A stretch of 64,000 nt of DNA, taken from NCBI GenBank assembly GCA_029433155.1, contig JAQYTT010000003.1:87749-151748 (forward strand), written 5' to 3'. The DNA is from Lactobacillaceae bacterium L1_55_11. Lineage in GTDB: Bacteria > Bacillota > Bacilli > Lactobacillales > Lactobacillaceae. The translations under genes were made by a program, and so were the position numbers. Shown one piece after another: positions 38,686 through 47,097 of the stretch. Within the stretch, counting starts at the first letter, position 1; every line of letters begins with the position of its first letter. The notes beneath the pieces were generated by a model, which did not search any database, was not told the origin of the DNA, and saw nothing but the letters and a program-made list of their open reading frames with translations.

Positions 38686-38713
38686 AAAAGAAAAAACTAG
38701 CAGCTGCTAGTTT
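38686..38713 (-). terminator. Terminator of the 47-residue protein gene
   Basis: AAACTAGCAG and CTGCTAGTTT make a perfect palindromic stem; on the minus strand it is followed by TTTTCTTTT. Confidence 0.8.
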
Positions 38714-38714
38714 C

Positions 38715-38858
38715 TTACTTCGTGTCAGGGATTTCCTTGGTCTTACCCTTGGCCCATTGTTGTAATTGTGCAATCGCTGCTTGGCGCTTCTTCTTAGAAG
38801 CATCGTGACCGACCTTGCGGGCACGAGCAAACGAGTTGAGCGGCTTCTTCAATGCCAT
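38715..38858 (-). CDS. Small basic protein of 47 residues, unknown function
   Basis: The minus strand encodes 47 residues starting MALKKPLNSFARARKVG, strongly basic in the first half (KK, R, RK, KKKR) with a hydrophilic tail KGKTKEIPDTK. Evidence that it is real: AGGAG seven bases before the ATG, a consensus promoter (TTGAAC-17-TATACT) just upstream, and a terminator directly after the stop. The charge suggests nucleic-acid or ribosome binding, but I do not recognise a family. Confidence 0.78.
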   Translation of the reverse strand: MALKKPLNSFARARKVGHDASKKKRQAAIAQLQQWAKGKTKEIPDTK

Positions 38859-38901
38859 GATCATACTCCTTATGTTTCAAATGCTTTTTATACAATAAAT
38901 G

Positions 38902-38930
38902 AGTATACCCCAAAAGGGCGGCCAGTTCAA
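38902..38930 (-). promoter_or_regulatory. Promoter of the 47-residue protein gene
   Basis: TTGAAC and TATACT on the minus strand with a 17-bp spacer, 44 bp before the ATG. Its -35 lies only four bases from the divergent mutY -10. Confidence 0.75.
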
Positions 38931-38931
38931 G

Positions 38932-38940
38932 TGCTATAAT
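38932..38940 (+). promoter_or_regulatory. Extended -10 promoter of mutY (leaderless)
   Basis: TGCTATAAT is followed by seven bases (GTTATTC) and then ATG, so transcription should begin at the A of the start codon. Confidence 0.6.
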
Positions 38941-38947
38941 GTTATTC

Positions 38948-39994
38948 ATGGAAGTTTGGACCCCAGCACAAATTAAAGGTTTCCGGCAGGACTTGTTAGC
39001 CTGGTACGACCAGGAAGGCCGCCATGATTTACCTTGGCGCAAAAACCAGGACCCCTACCGGGTGTTGGTGTCTGAACTAATGCTGCAGCAAACCCGGGTG
39101 GAGACTGTAGTGGATTACTTTAACCGCTTTATGGCTGCCCTGCCCACGGTTCAAGATTTAGCGGCCGCGGATGAAGACCAGGTATTAAAACTCTGGGAGG
39201 GACTCGGCTACTACTCCCGGGCCCGCAACTTACAGAAGGCCGCCCGTTATGTGGTTAACGATTTAAAAGGTAACTGGCCGGAAAGCAGTGACGACCTGGC
39301 TGATTTACCCGGGGTTGGTTCCTACACTGCCGCCGCGATTGCCTCGATTAGTTTTGGCGAGGTGGTGCCTGCCGTGGACGGCAACCTTTACCGGGTCTTT
39401 AGCCGGTTGTTGAAAATTGATGCGGATATTGCCCAGCCAAAGACGCGTAAGATTTTTTATGACGCCATTGCGCCGATTGTTGATCCCGACCGCCCAGGTG
39501 ATTTTAACCAGGCGATTATGGATTTGGGTTCTACTTATATGAAGGCTAAGAACCCCGACACCCTGCATTCACCAGTCCGCCAGTACAACGCGGCCTTCCG
39601 CGACGGGGTCGAGGACCAGTACCCGGTTAAGACTAAGAAGGCTAAGCCGGTCAAACAGCGTTGGGTGGCCTGGATTAGTCGAAAAGATGATAAACTCTTA
39701 TTTGAAAAGCGGCCGGCCCAAGGTTTACTGGCGAATTTTTGGACCTTCCCCCTGCGACCAATTGATTGCATCGAAGCCATTGAGGATCCGCAGCTAACGG
39801 TTAAACCGGTGGTCCATGTCTTTACCCACCGACGCTGGGAAATCTGGCTGGTGGAACACCAAGTTCAACACCCCGCTGATAACCAAGCCTACTTTAGTCC
39901 AACCGAATGGGCCGAACTGTCCCTGCCGACCTTACAGCACAAGTTATTAAAGAAGCTAAATGAGGTATCCGATGTTTCCGAACCCGAAAGCTAA
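38948..39994 (+). CDS. mutY: A/G-specific adenine glycosylase MutY lacking the Fe-S cluster ligands
   Basis: A 348-residue base-excision repair enzyme that removes adenine opposite 8-oxoguanine. The catalytic Glu43 (VSELMLQQT), helix-hairpin-helix DLPGVGSYTA and Asp144 (AVDGNLYRV) are present, with a C-terminal NUDIX-like 8-oxoG recognition domain. The usual C-x6-C-x2-C-x5-C cluster site aligns without gaps to YMKAKNPDTLHSPVRQYN, where the four cysteines are replaced by Met198, Thr205, Ser208 and Asn214. The start at 38948 is chosen because an in-frame ATG at 38939 lies inside the -10 element. The 3' end overlaps the next gene by 23 bp. Confidence 0.93.
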   Translation: MEVWTPAQIKGFRQDLLAWYDQEGRHDLPWRKNQDPYRVLVSELMLQQTRVETVVDYFNRFMAALPTVQDLAAADEDQVLKLWEGLGYYSRARNLQKAARYVVNDLKGNWPESSDDLADLPGVGSYTAAAIASISFGEVVPAVDGNLYRVFSRLLKIDADIAQPKTRKIFYDAIAPIVDPDRPGDFNQAIMDLGSTYMKAKNPDTLHSPVRQYNAAFRDGVEDQYPVKTKKAKPVKQRWVAWISRKDDKLLFEKRPAQGLLANFWTFPLRPIDCIEAIEDPQLTVKPVVHVFTHRRWEIWLVEHQVQHPADNQAYFSPTEWAELSLPTLQHKLLKKLNEVSDVSEPES

Positions 39995-41087
39995 AAAAAT
40001 ATTTTTCTGGACCATTGAACTCCTGGCCCTGGCCTTATTAGTCTTTATCGTCTCCCGCCTGGACTTTCTCATGCACCCACTCTCGGTGTTTATGCAGACA
40101 GTCCTAACCCCGCTTTTGATTTCTGGTTTCCTATACTATGTCTTAAAGCCGATTTTGAAGTTGGTCGAGAAAATTAAGATTGGTAAACGGCGGATTCCCC
40201 ATATCGTGGCGGTGACGATTACCTTCCTAATCTTTTTGTTGGTTGTGTTCGGGGCGATGTGGATGCTATTGCCAACGATTGTGACCGAAGTGACCAACCT
40301 AATTACGACACTGCCTTCTTCCATTAATGATGCCCGCCATCTAACTAATGAAATTATCCAGAGTCACTGGTTCCGCCGCCTGCATATTACGGTCAGCGAT
40401 AACGACATTAAAAACAGTGTTAGCCAGTATGCTAGCACCTTCCTGTCCTTCACTGCTGGTACCCTACAGACGGTGGTAGCCACCGCGACGAGTGTCACAA
40501 TTAACATCCTGACCATTCCAATCGTGCTCTTTTACATGCTCAGTGATGGGGAACGGCTGGTGCCTGCCATCCAGAAGTTCTTTCCTAACCGGCGCAATGC
40601 CCAAATTGCTGACCTGGCAGGGCAGATGGACCGGACGATTGAGAAGTATATCTCCGGTCAGGCCATCCAGATGGTCTTTGTCGGCTTTTCAATGAGTATT
40701 GGTTACCTCATTATCGGGGAACCCTACGCCTGGTTGCTGGGGCTGATTGCTGGGATTACGAACATCGTACCCTACGTTGGTCCCTGGATTGGGGTCATCC
40801 CAGCCCTGATTGTCGGTGGTACGATTTCCTGGAAGATGGTGGTCTTGATTTTGATTGTCATGGCCATTGTCCAGCAGGTGGTCGGCAGTGTGATTTACCC
40901 TAAGATGATTGGGAAGTCACTCAAGATTCACCCCCTGACGATTATGCTGCTCTTATTGGCGGCTGGTAACCTCTGGGGCATGGTCGGTATGATTTTGATT
41001 GTGCCGGTTTATGCCGTGGCCCGGACGGTGGTGGTCTTTGTCTTTGCCCTGCGGCGGATTGACCAGAACGAGAATAAAAATACTTGA
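39972..41087 (+). CDS. AI-2E family transporter (PerM/YdbI-like)
   Basis: A 371-residue membrane protein with about eight helices and the family-typical segments TIPIVLFYMLSDGERLVP, YISGQAIQMVFVG, GLIAGITNIVPYVGPWIG and YPKMIGKSLKIHPL. Members range from autoinducer-2 exporters to sodium/proton antiporters and many of unknown substrate. The ATG at 39972 is preferred because GAGG lies six bases before it; an ATG at 39960 has no good site. The overlap with mutY suggests translational coupling. Confidence 0.9.
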   Translation: MFPNPKAKKIFFWTIELLALALLVFIVSRLDFLMHPLSVFMQTVLTPLLISGFLYYVLKPILKLVEKIKIGKRRIPHIVAVTITFLIFLLVVFGAMWMLLPTIVTEVTNLITTLPSSINDARHLTNEIIQSHWFRRLHITVSDNDIKNSVSQYASTFLSFTAGTLQTVVATATSVTINILTIPIVLFYMLSDGERLVPAIQKFFPNRRNAQIADLAGQMDRTIEKYISGQAIQMVFVGFSMSIGYLIIGEPYAWLLGLIAGITNIVPYVGPWIGVIPALIVGGTISWKMVVLILIVMAIVQQVVGSVIYPKMIGKSLKIHPLTIMLLLLAAGNLWGMVGMILIVPVYAVARTVVVFVFALRRIDQNENKNT

Positions 41088-41112
41088 CGTTAAAGGCCTT
41101 ATTCGATAATAT
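41084..41112 (+). promoter_or_regulatory. Promoter of tRNA-Leu(UAG)
   Basis: TTGACG and TAATAT with a 17-bp spacer, overlapping the stop codon of the preceding gene. Confidence 0.7.
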
Positions 41113-41133
41113 TAAATGGTTGTCGTAGGCCAT

Positions 41134-41215
41134 GCGGGTGTGGCGGAACTGGCAGACGCGCTGGATTTAGGATCCAGTGGAGTAATCCGTGCAGGTTCGA
41201 TTCCTGTCACCCGTA
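41134..41215 (+). tRNA. tRNA-Leu (TAG anticodon)
   Basis: Acceptor GCGGGTG/CACCCGT (first pair G-U), anticodon TAG in loop TTTAGGA, a long variable arm (class II tRNA), T arm CAGGTTCGATTCCTG. Confidence 0.94.
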
Positions 41216-41238
41216 TTTCAACATTTTTAAAAATGTTG

Positions 41239-41267
41239 TTGAAGTATCGTTCATTATTAGATATAAT
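41239..41267 (+). promoter_or_regulatory. Promoter of tRNA-Thr
   Basis: TTGAAG and TATAAT with a 17-bp spacer, 17 bp before the tRNA. Confidence 0.78.
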
Positions 41268-41284
41268 GTCTGAGTGCTTCATTT

Positions 41285-41357
41285 GCCGACTTAGCTCAGT
41301 TGATAGAGCATCTCACTAGTAATGAGGGGGTCGCCGGTTTGAGTCCGGCAGTCGGCA
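41285..41357 (+). tRNA. tRNA-Thr (AGT anticodon)
   Basis: Acceptor GCCGACT/AGTCGGC, D arm GCTC/GAGC, anticodon stem TCTCA/TGAGG with loop CTAGTAA (anticodon AGT at 41318-41320), T arm GCCGG/CCGGC. All stems pair. An A at wobble position 34 is unusual in bacteria outside tRNA-Arg(ACG). Confidence 0.93.
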
Positions 41358-41366
41358 TCAGCTCTT

Positions 41367-41394
41367 AAACCACCGGGTTTCCGGTGGTTTTTTT
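41367..41394 (+). terminator. Terminator after tRNA-Thr
   Basis: AAACCACCGG and CCGGTGGTTT pair around GTTT, followed by T residues. Confidence 0.9.
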
Positions 41395-41416
41395 GTGCCT
41401 ATTTTTCAAATTAAAT

Positions 41417-41425
41417 TGTTATAAT
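41417..41425 (+). promoter_or_regulatory. Extended -10 promoter of the DUF1275 gene
   Basis: TGTTATAAT, 33 bp before the ATG; no clear -35. Confidence 0.5.
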
Positions 41426-41458
41426 AAAACCAATTATTTGCTTGAAGGGGGAGTGGGG

Positions 41459-42169
41459 ATGACGGATAATTCGGAAAACAACACCGGTCCAATCTATGAA
41501 ACCGTCTTATTTGCCAGCCTCTTAACCATGACCGCTGGGGCCCTGGATGCCTATTCCTACCTGCTGCACAATGAGGTCTTTGCCGGTCTGCAGACTGGGA
41601 ATCTAATCCTGCTGGGTCTACACCTGGGGCGCGGTGACTTAGATGGGGCCGGCCAGTACGCGCTGTCAATCGGGGCCTTTATCTTTGGCACTATCCTGGT
41701 CCGTTTTTTCCAGCACCAGATTAAACGGGCTGGTCGTTCTGACGACTTCCGCAAGCGCTGGGTCATGGTTTACCAACTAGTGGTAATTGCGATTGCCTTG
41801 GCCATGTACCCCTTTAAGTTAGGGCACCTACCCACCGCAGTGATGGCCCTGGCAGCGGCCGCAGAACTTCAGGAATTCCGGCGCCTGCACGGCGATCCCT
41901 TCACACCGCTGATGATGACTGGGAACGTCCGTAAGGTGTCTGAGGCCGGCTTGGACTGGCTGCGCTATCATGACCCCCAGGCCCGCCGGGTGGCGGCTGA
42001 AACCATCACCATTATTTTAAGTTTCGCCGGGGGTGGTTTTATCACCGGCCTGATGGTCCGCGTGATTGGCCCTTGGGCCCTGGTGGTGCCAATGGTCACT
42101 ATCGTGTTGGCCCTTGGCGTTGACATTTACAAGCAAAAGCAGGGAGAGTTGGCTGAACATGCAAGTTAA
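41459..42169 (+). CDS. DUF1275 (YoaK-like) membrane protein
   Basis: A 236-residue membrane protein with about six helices. The N-terminal segment with LTMTAGALDAYSYLL and FAGLQTGNLILLGLHL is characteristic of DUF1275. Function of the family is not established; transport of small molecules has been suggested. The ATG at 41459 is preceded by AAGGGGGAG; the frame extends upstream into the tRNA terminator, which is not coding. It overlaps the next gene by 11 bp. Confidence 0.85.
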   Translation: MTDNSENNTGPIYETVLFASLLTMTAGALDAYSYLLHNEVFAGLQTGNLILLGLHLGRGDLDGAGQYALSIGAFIFGTILVRFFQHQIKRAGRSDDFRKRWVMVYQLVVIAIALAMYPFKLGHLPTAVMALAAAAELQEFRRLHGDPFTPLMMTGNVRKVSEAGLDWLRYHDPQARRVAAETITIILSFAGGGFITGLMVRVIGPWALVVPMVTIVLALGVDIYKQKQGELAEHAS

Positions 42170-42596
42170 AAGTTTTAATGAACTAAGTCCGGAAGAACTG
42201 TACCAAATCCTACGCCTACGGGCCGAAGTCTTCATTGTCGAGCAGGGACAACCCTATCAGGACATCGATAACAAGGATCAGGACAGCCTCCATGTCTTTG
42301 AAATCAAGGATGGTCAGGCGATTGCCTACACCCGAATTTATGAAATCGAAGACGGCCGGGTTAGCTTTGGCCGGGTGGTGACGGCTAAAGACGCCCGTGG
42401 CCACGGTCTAGGACGCCGCCTGATGGATACGGTTATGGAGACGATTGCCCAGCACTATCCGGGTAAGGAAATCATGATTAACGCCCAGAAGCCGGTCGTC
42501 GGATTATACGAGAAGTTTGGCTTCAAGTCACAGAGCAAGCCCTTTTTATTAGAGGGGCGCCGCCACGTGGTGATGACATTTGGTCCCAAAAATTGA
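42159..42596 (+). CDS. GNAT-family N-acetyltransferase (ElaA-like)
   Basis: A 145-residue protein. The start SFNELSPEELYQILRLRAEV plus FIVEQGQPYQDID is typical of the ElaA group of GNAT enzymes. The acetyl-CoA pyrophosphate loop is KDARGHGLGRRLM, and QKPVVGLYEKFGF is the C-terminal strand-helix. The acceptor substrate is unknown. Overlap with the DUF1275 gene indicates one transcript. Confidence 0.9.
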   Translation: MQVKSFNELSPEELYQILRLRAEVFIVEQGQPYQDIDNKDQDSLHVFEIKDGQAIAYTRIYEIEDGRVSFGRVVTAKDARGHGLGRRLMDTVMETIAQHYPGKEIMINAQKPVVGLYEKFGFKSQSKPFLLEGRRHVVMTFGPKN

Positions 42597-42607
42597 GGAG
42601 ATGATAC

Positions 42608-43603
42608 ATGGGTAAGTTATTAGGTTATGTGATTTTGTTGGGGTTGTTTTTGTTTGTCGTGGCGACGATGTTGCCATTCGTAATTGCAGCCGGGTTGGGA
42701 TATTTGGCGTATCGAATTATCAGGTATGTGCTTAAAGAAAACTATTTTAAGAGTGATGCTTTCATAAATTATAAAAATAAGATTGATGACACGATTCGCG
42801 AGCATAACGAGATTGCTCACTATGCCGATGAACTTTTTAATCAAGATGTGTTTTCATTTGAAGATAGGGCCACCGGCGTCGATAATCAATCGAATTTAGC
42901 GACGTTTGAAAATACAAGCCGAGACAATTATGTTCGCGACAGGAACATAAAAGAATTGGATAATTCGCATACGCGTAATGTTTCGTTACAGATTGTACGG
43001 AAAGCTTCTGAAGATCCAATAAAGTATTTAACCCAGTATTTTAATATAAAGCCTACTGAAGAGAATTTGGAACAAATTCAGGAAATAGGCGAGAATGTTT
43101 CGCGCATTGAGAATGCCGTGGCCAACTTGAAAGAACGGGAGAGCGACATCACGAAGGGATTCAACCCACCAAAATTTATTTTGAAACACTATAAAAAAGA
43201 GTTTATGGAAAAAACAGGTGTCGAGTTTGCCGAAATTACAATTCCATATGCTGAGTATAAGTTCCAGTATGTGAGTGCTGGTGGTAATAGTTCTCAAATC
43301 ACCAGAATTAAATTGAATGGTGATGTAATCGAAGCGATTTCTTCATTCTTAGCAGATAAAATTAAGTTTAATAAAACTGTTGAGGGGCAGCGTGCCTTGA
43401 TGACGAATAACTTGCGAACGGAGATTAAAGTTCGTGATCAGTATGCTTGCCAGTTGTGTGGCTTGTCCACGAATGATGAACCTCATCTGCTACTCGAAAT
43501 AGATCATATTTTGCCGGTATCAAAGGGTGGGTTAACCGCTCGCGAAAATTTACAGACACTTTGCTGGAAATGTAATCGAAGCAAGTCCAATAAAGTGGCA
43601 TAA
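42608..43603 (+). CDS. Membrane-anchored HNH endonuclease-like protein
   Basis: A 331-residue protein with an N-terminal membrane stretch (residues 3-40, LGYVILLGLFLFVVATMLPF), a charged, partly coiled middle region, and a C-terminal HNH nuclease module: RDQYACQLCG, LLLEIDHILPVSKGG, TARENLQTLCWKCNRSKS, with both zinc-binding CxxC pairs and the catalytic DH. The coding sequence is clearly AT-richer than its neighbours and uses more ATA, AAA and TTT-type codons, suggesting recent transfer. It follows the acetyltransferase by 11 bp with GAGGAG before the ATG. No methylase or other defence partner is adjacent. The middle domain matches nothing I recognise. Confidence 0.78.
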   Translation: MGKLLGYVILLGLFLFVVATMLPFVIAAGLGYLAYRIIRYVLKENYFKSDAFINYKNKIDDTIREHNEIAHYADELFNQDVFSFEDRATGVDNQSNLATFENTSRDNYVRDRNIKELDNSHTRNVSLQIVRKASEDPIKYLTQYFNIKPTEENLEQIQEIGENVSRIENAVANLKERESDITKGFNPPKFILKHYKKEFMEKTGVEFAEITIPYAEYKFQYVSAGGNSSQITRIKLNGDVIEAISSFLADKIKFNKTVEGQRALMTNNLRTEIKVRDQYACQLCGLSTNDEPHLLLEIDHILPVSKGGLTARENLQTLCWKCNRSKSNKVA

Positions 43604-43662
43604 AGATGTTTTTAGAATAATGGATGGTGTGTTAGTGATAGCTTTGATTAGCTTCAGCACAC

Positions 43663-43693
43663 AAAAAGCCAGCTCTTAGGAGCTGGCTTTTTT
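43663..43693. terminator. Bidirectional terminator
   Basis: AAAAAGCCAGCTC and GAGCTGGCTTTTT pair perfectly around TTAG; it ends the HNH transcript on plus and tRNA-Leu on minus. Confidence 0.92.
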
Positions 43694-43696
43694 AGA

Positions 43697-43782
43697 TGCA
43701 GTTGGCGGGAGTCGAACCCGCACGTCCTAAAGCGGACACAGGATCCTTAATCCTGCGCGTCTGCCAATTCCGCCACAACTGC
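43697..43782 (-). tRNA. tRNA-Leu (TAA anticodon)
   Basis: On the minus strand the acceptor GCAGTTG/CAACTGC, anticodon TAA in loop ATTAAGG, a long variable arm GTCCGCTTTAGGAC and T arm GCGGGTTCGACTCCCGC are clear. Confidence 0.95.
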
Positions 43783-43799
43783 AGTTGATAACCTTCCAA

Positions 43800-43828
43800 A
43801 TATTACTAGGATAAGGCGACTTTGTCAA
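43800..43828 (-). promoter_or_regulatory. Promoter of tRNA-Leu(UAA)
   Basis: TTGACA and TAATAT with a 17-bp spacer on the minus strand, 17 bp before the tRNA. Confidence 0.85.
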
Positions 43829-43855
43829 GCGACCCTTATTTTTAGGCGGCCTTTT

Positions 43856-43864
43856 TGCTAAAAT
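43856..43864 (+). promoter_or_regulatory. Extended -10 promoter before the coiled-coil gene and tpiA
   Basis: TGCTAAAAT, 21 bp before the ATG; no clear -35. Confidence 0.45.
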
Positions 43865-43885
43865 GATAAATATTGGAGAAGATAA

Positions 43886-44224
43886 ATGAAAATTTTTAAA
43901 TGGCGGCGCGAAGAAGAAGTCGCCGATGAAGAAACCCAGGCCCAGGTTGATTTCTTACAAAGTGAAAACGATAACCTGTTGGACCAGGTCGAAAGCCTAA
44001 AGTTGGATGTTTCTGAACTCCAGGAGCAAAACCAGCGCCTTACCGATAAGATTAACCGCAGTAAGTTCCAGCGGATGATGATTAAGACCGGGATTGGTCT
44101 GGGGATTCTGATTGTGACCTACATTGTCCTCATGCTGGTCGATACCAGCCCAGACCACATTATTTGGCTGCTAATCATTGAATCGGCCTTTATGATTTTG
44201 ATGCTTCGAGGAGATGAAAAATGA
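43886..44224 (+). CDS. Small coiled-coil membrane protein, unknown function
   Basis: A 112-residue protein. Residues about 15-60 form a probable coiled coil (heptads in VDFLQSENDNLLDQVESL and the following LDVSELQEQNQRL). Two membrane helices follow: TGIGLGILIVTYIVLMLV and HIIWLLIIESAFMILML. GGAG precedes the ATG. Its stop TGA overlaps the tpiA ATG (ATGA), so the two are translationally coupled. No family recognised. Confidence 0.75.
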   Translation: MKIFKWRREEEVADEETQAQVDFLQSENDNLLDQVESLKLDVSELQEQNQRLTDKINRSKFQRMMIKTGIGLGILIVTYIVLMLVDTSPDHIIWLLIIESAFMILMLRGDEK

Positions 44225-45006
44225 GTCAGCACAAGATTCAACGCAAGCCCTTCGTGGTCGCTAACTGGAAAATGAATAAGCTGGCCCACCAGGTCCACGA
44301 GTTCTTAGATGAAGTCATGCCACCCTTAGCCCAGGTTGACCAGGTTGAAGCGGGAATTGCTGCCCAGGACATCTTCCTGGCTGACATGGTCCGTCAAACC
44401 GCGGATTCACCCCTCCAGGTGGTTGCTGAAAACGTCCACTGGGAAGATTACGGCGCCTATACTGGTGAAACTTCACCGCGGGCTCTGGCTGATATTGGCG
44501 TGCGCTACGTCCTAGTGGGGCACTTTGAACGGCGTAAGTTCTTTAATGAAACCGATGCTACGGTCAACCTGAAGGTCAACGCCGCCTTACGTAATGGTCT
44601 CAAGCCCATCATCGACATTGATGAGGACATGCGCGCTTATGCCCAGTTCATGGACGCGGAACCCGCCGTGGCCCAGGTCGCGGCAGCCCTGGCTGGAGTC
44701 GCAGTGGACCAGGTCCGCAACGTGACGATTGCCTATGAGCCCACCTGGGCGATTGGTTCAGGTGAAGCTGCCAGTGCCGACCAGGCCCAAAAAGCGGCCC
44801 ACCTAATCCGGCAGACTTTGGCCCATCTGTACTCGCCGGTGATTGCCGAAAAGATTCGGATTCTCTACGGTGGTTCGGTCACGGTTGATAATGCTCGCAG
44901 CATCATGGGCCAACCGGACATTGATGGGGTTTTGGTCGGCAAGGCTGCCTTGCATCCCAAGGCCTTTTTGGACCTAGTTGACATTGCCCAAACGACGATT
45001 GAATAG
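44221..45006 (+). CDS. tpiA: Triosephosphate isomerase, divergent
   Basis: A 261-residue TIM-barrel enzyme interconverting dihydroxyacetone phosphate and glyceraldehyde-3-phosphate. Catalytic residues are present: Asn15/Lys17 (ANWKMN), His101 (GHFERR) and Glu173 (AYEPTWAIGSG), plus the phosphate loop LYGGSV. Several positions nearly invariant in the family differ: Phe102 replaces Ser in GHSERR, the CVGE strand reads IDIDE with no Cys, and GGASL is GKAAL with Lys241 for a phosphate-binding Gly. It may be a low-activity or altered enzyme, or a lineage-specific form. Coupled to the upstream coiled-coil gene; eno follows with its own promoter. Confidence 0.88.
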   Translation: MSQHKIQRKPFVVANWKMNKLAHQVHEFLDEVMPPLAQVDQVEAGIAAQDIFLADMVRQTADSPLQVVAENVHWEDYGAYTGETSPRALADIGVRYVLVGHFERRKFFNETDATVNLKVNAALRNGLKPIIDIDEDMRAYAQFMDAEPAVAQVAAALAGVAVDQVRNVTIAYEPTWAIGSGEAASADQAQKAAHLIRQTLAHLYSPVIAEKIRILYGGSVTVDNARSIMGQPDIDGVLVGKAALHPKAFLDLVDIAQTTIE

Positions 45007-45061
45007 GCCAGTAAGCCGGATTTTCCAGGCTTAAAATGTTGTTTAATTTGTCACTAAATAA

Positions 45062-45070
45062 TGGTACAAT
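45062..45070 (+). promoter_or_regulatory. Extended -10 promoter of eno
   Basis: TGGTACAAT, 50 bp before the ATG; upstream TTTAAT at 17 bp spacing is a weak -35. Confidence 0.55.
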
Positions 45071-45087
45071 TGCCTTGGATTTATTAA

Positions 45088-46446
<1,359 letters not shown>

Positions 46447-46450
46447 TTCA

Positions 46451-46478
46451 AAAAAACACCCGTTAGGGTGTTTTTTAT
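46451..46478 (+). terminator. Terminator after eno
   Basis: AAAAAACACCC and GGGTGTTTTTT pair around GTTA. Confidence 0.92.
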
Positions 46479-46497
46479 TACCTAAAAAGGGGGTGAA

Positions 46498-47058
46498 ATG
46501 GTGGAACGTTGTTACTGGGCCGAGAACTTACCAGCCGATGATCCGATGGTGATTTACCATGACCAGGAATGGGGTCGGCCAACCCATGATGGGCAGAAGT
46601 TATTCGAACTCTTAACCTTAGAAGCCTTCCAGGCCGGCCTGAGTTGGCGGACGGTACTGAATAAGCGGGCGGCTTTTAGGGCGGCTTTTGCCAATTTTGA
46701 CGTCAACCAGGTTGCTAAATATGGTCCTGAACAGGTGGAAAGGCTGATGAACGATGCTGGGATTATCCGTAACCGACGTAAGATTGCGGCCACCATTCAT
46801 AATGCTCAGGTCATCATGGCCATGCCGGGTGGCTTAGCTGACTTTAGCCGGTTAATCCGGGAAAGTGTTGACGACCAGCCGGTTGTTCGTCAGGTGGGAC
46901 CGGTTGAAAAGTTGCCGCCTCAGACCCCTGAATCAGTGCAACTGAGTAAGACCTTAAAGCAAAACGGCTTTGCCTTTGTCGGTCCGGTCACGGTTGAATC
47001 CTTTATGCAGGCGGCCGGACTGGTCCGTGCCCATACCCAGGCCTGCTTTTTAAATTAA
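46498..47058 (+). CDS. tag: DNA-3-methyladenine glycosylase I
   Basis: A 186-residue base-excision repair enzyme for 3-methyladenine. The start MVERCYWAENLPADDPMVIY followed by HDQEWGRP and QAGLSWRTVL is typical; the structural zinc ligands can be read as Cys5, His21 and the late His and Cys in RAHTQACF. GGGGG lies just before the ATG. The start is only 20 bp after the eno terminator and no separate promoter is evident, so expression may depend on terminator read-through. Confidence 0.95.
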   Translation: MVERCYWAENLPADDPMVIYHDQEWGRPTHDGQKLFELLTLEAFQAGLSWRTVLNKRAAFRAAFANFDVNQVAKYGPEQVERLMNDAGIIRNRRKIAATIHNAQVIMAMPGGLADFSRLIRESVDDQPVVRQVGPVEKLPPQTPESVQLSKTLKQNGFAFVGPVTVESFMQAAGLVRAHTQACFLN

Positions 47059-47068
47059 GGAATAAAGA

Positions 47069-47096
47069 AAAGCCCCTCGAAAGAGGGGCTTTTTTG
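47069..47096. terminator. Bidirectional terminator between tag and tRNA-Arg
   Basis: AGCCCCTC and GAGGGGCT pair around GAAA, with A-rich and T-rich flanks. Confidence 0.92.
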
Positions 47097-47097
47097 A

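Noticed and set aside
41217..41245. Hairpin CAACATTTTT/AAAAATGTTG between tRNA-Leu and tRNA-Thr as a terminator
   Set aside because: A/T-rich stem with no following T-run; uncertain function, and the region also holds the tRNA-Thr -35.
42608..43603. HNH gene as part of a restriction-modification or toxin-antitoxin system
   Set aside because: No methyltransferase, specificity subunit or small partner gene is adjacent; neighbours are an acetyltransferase and a tRNA.
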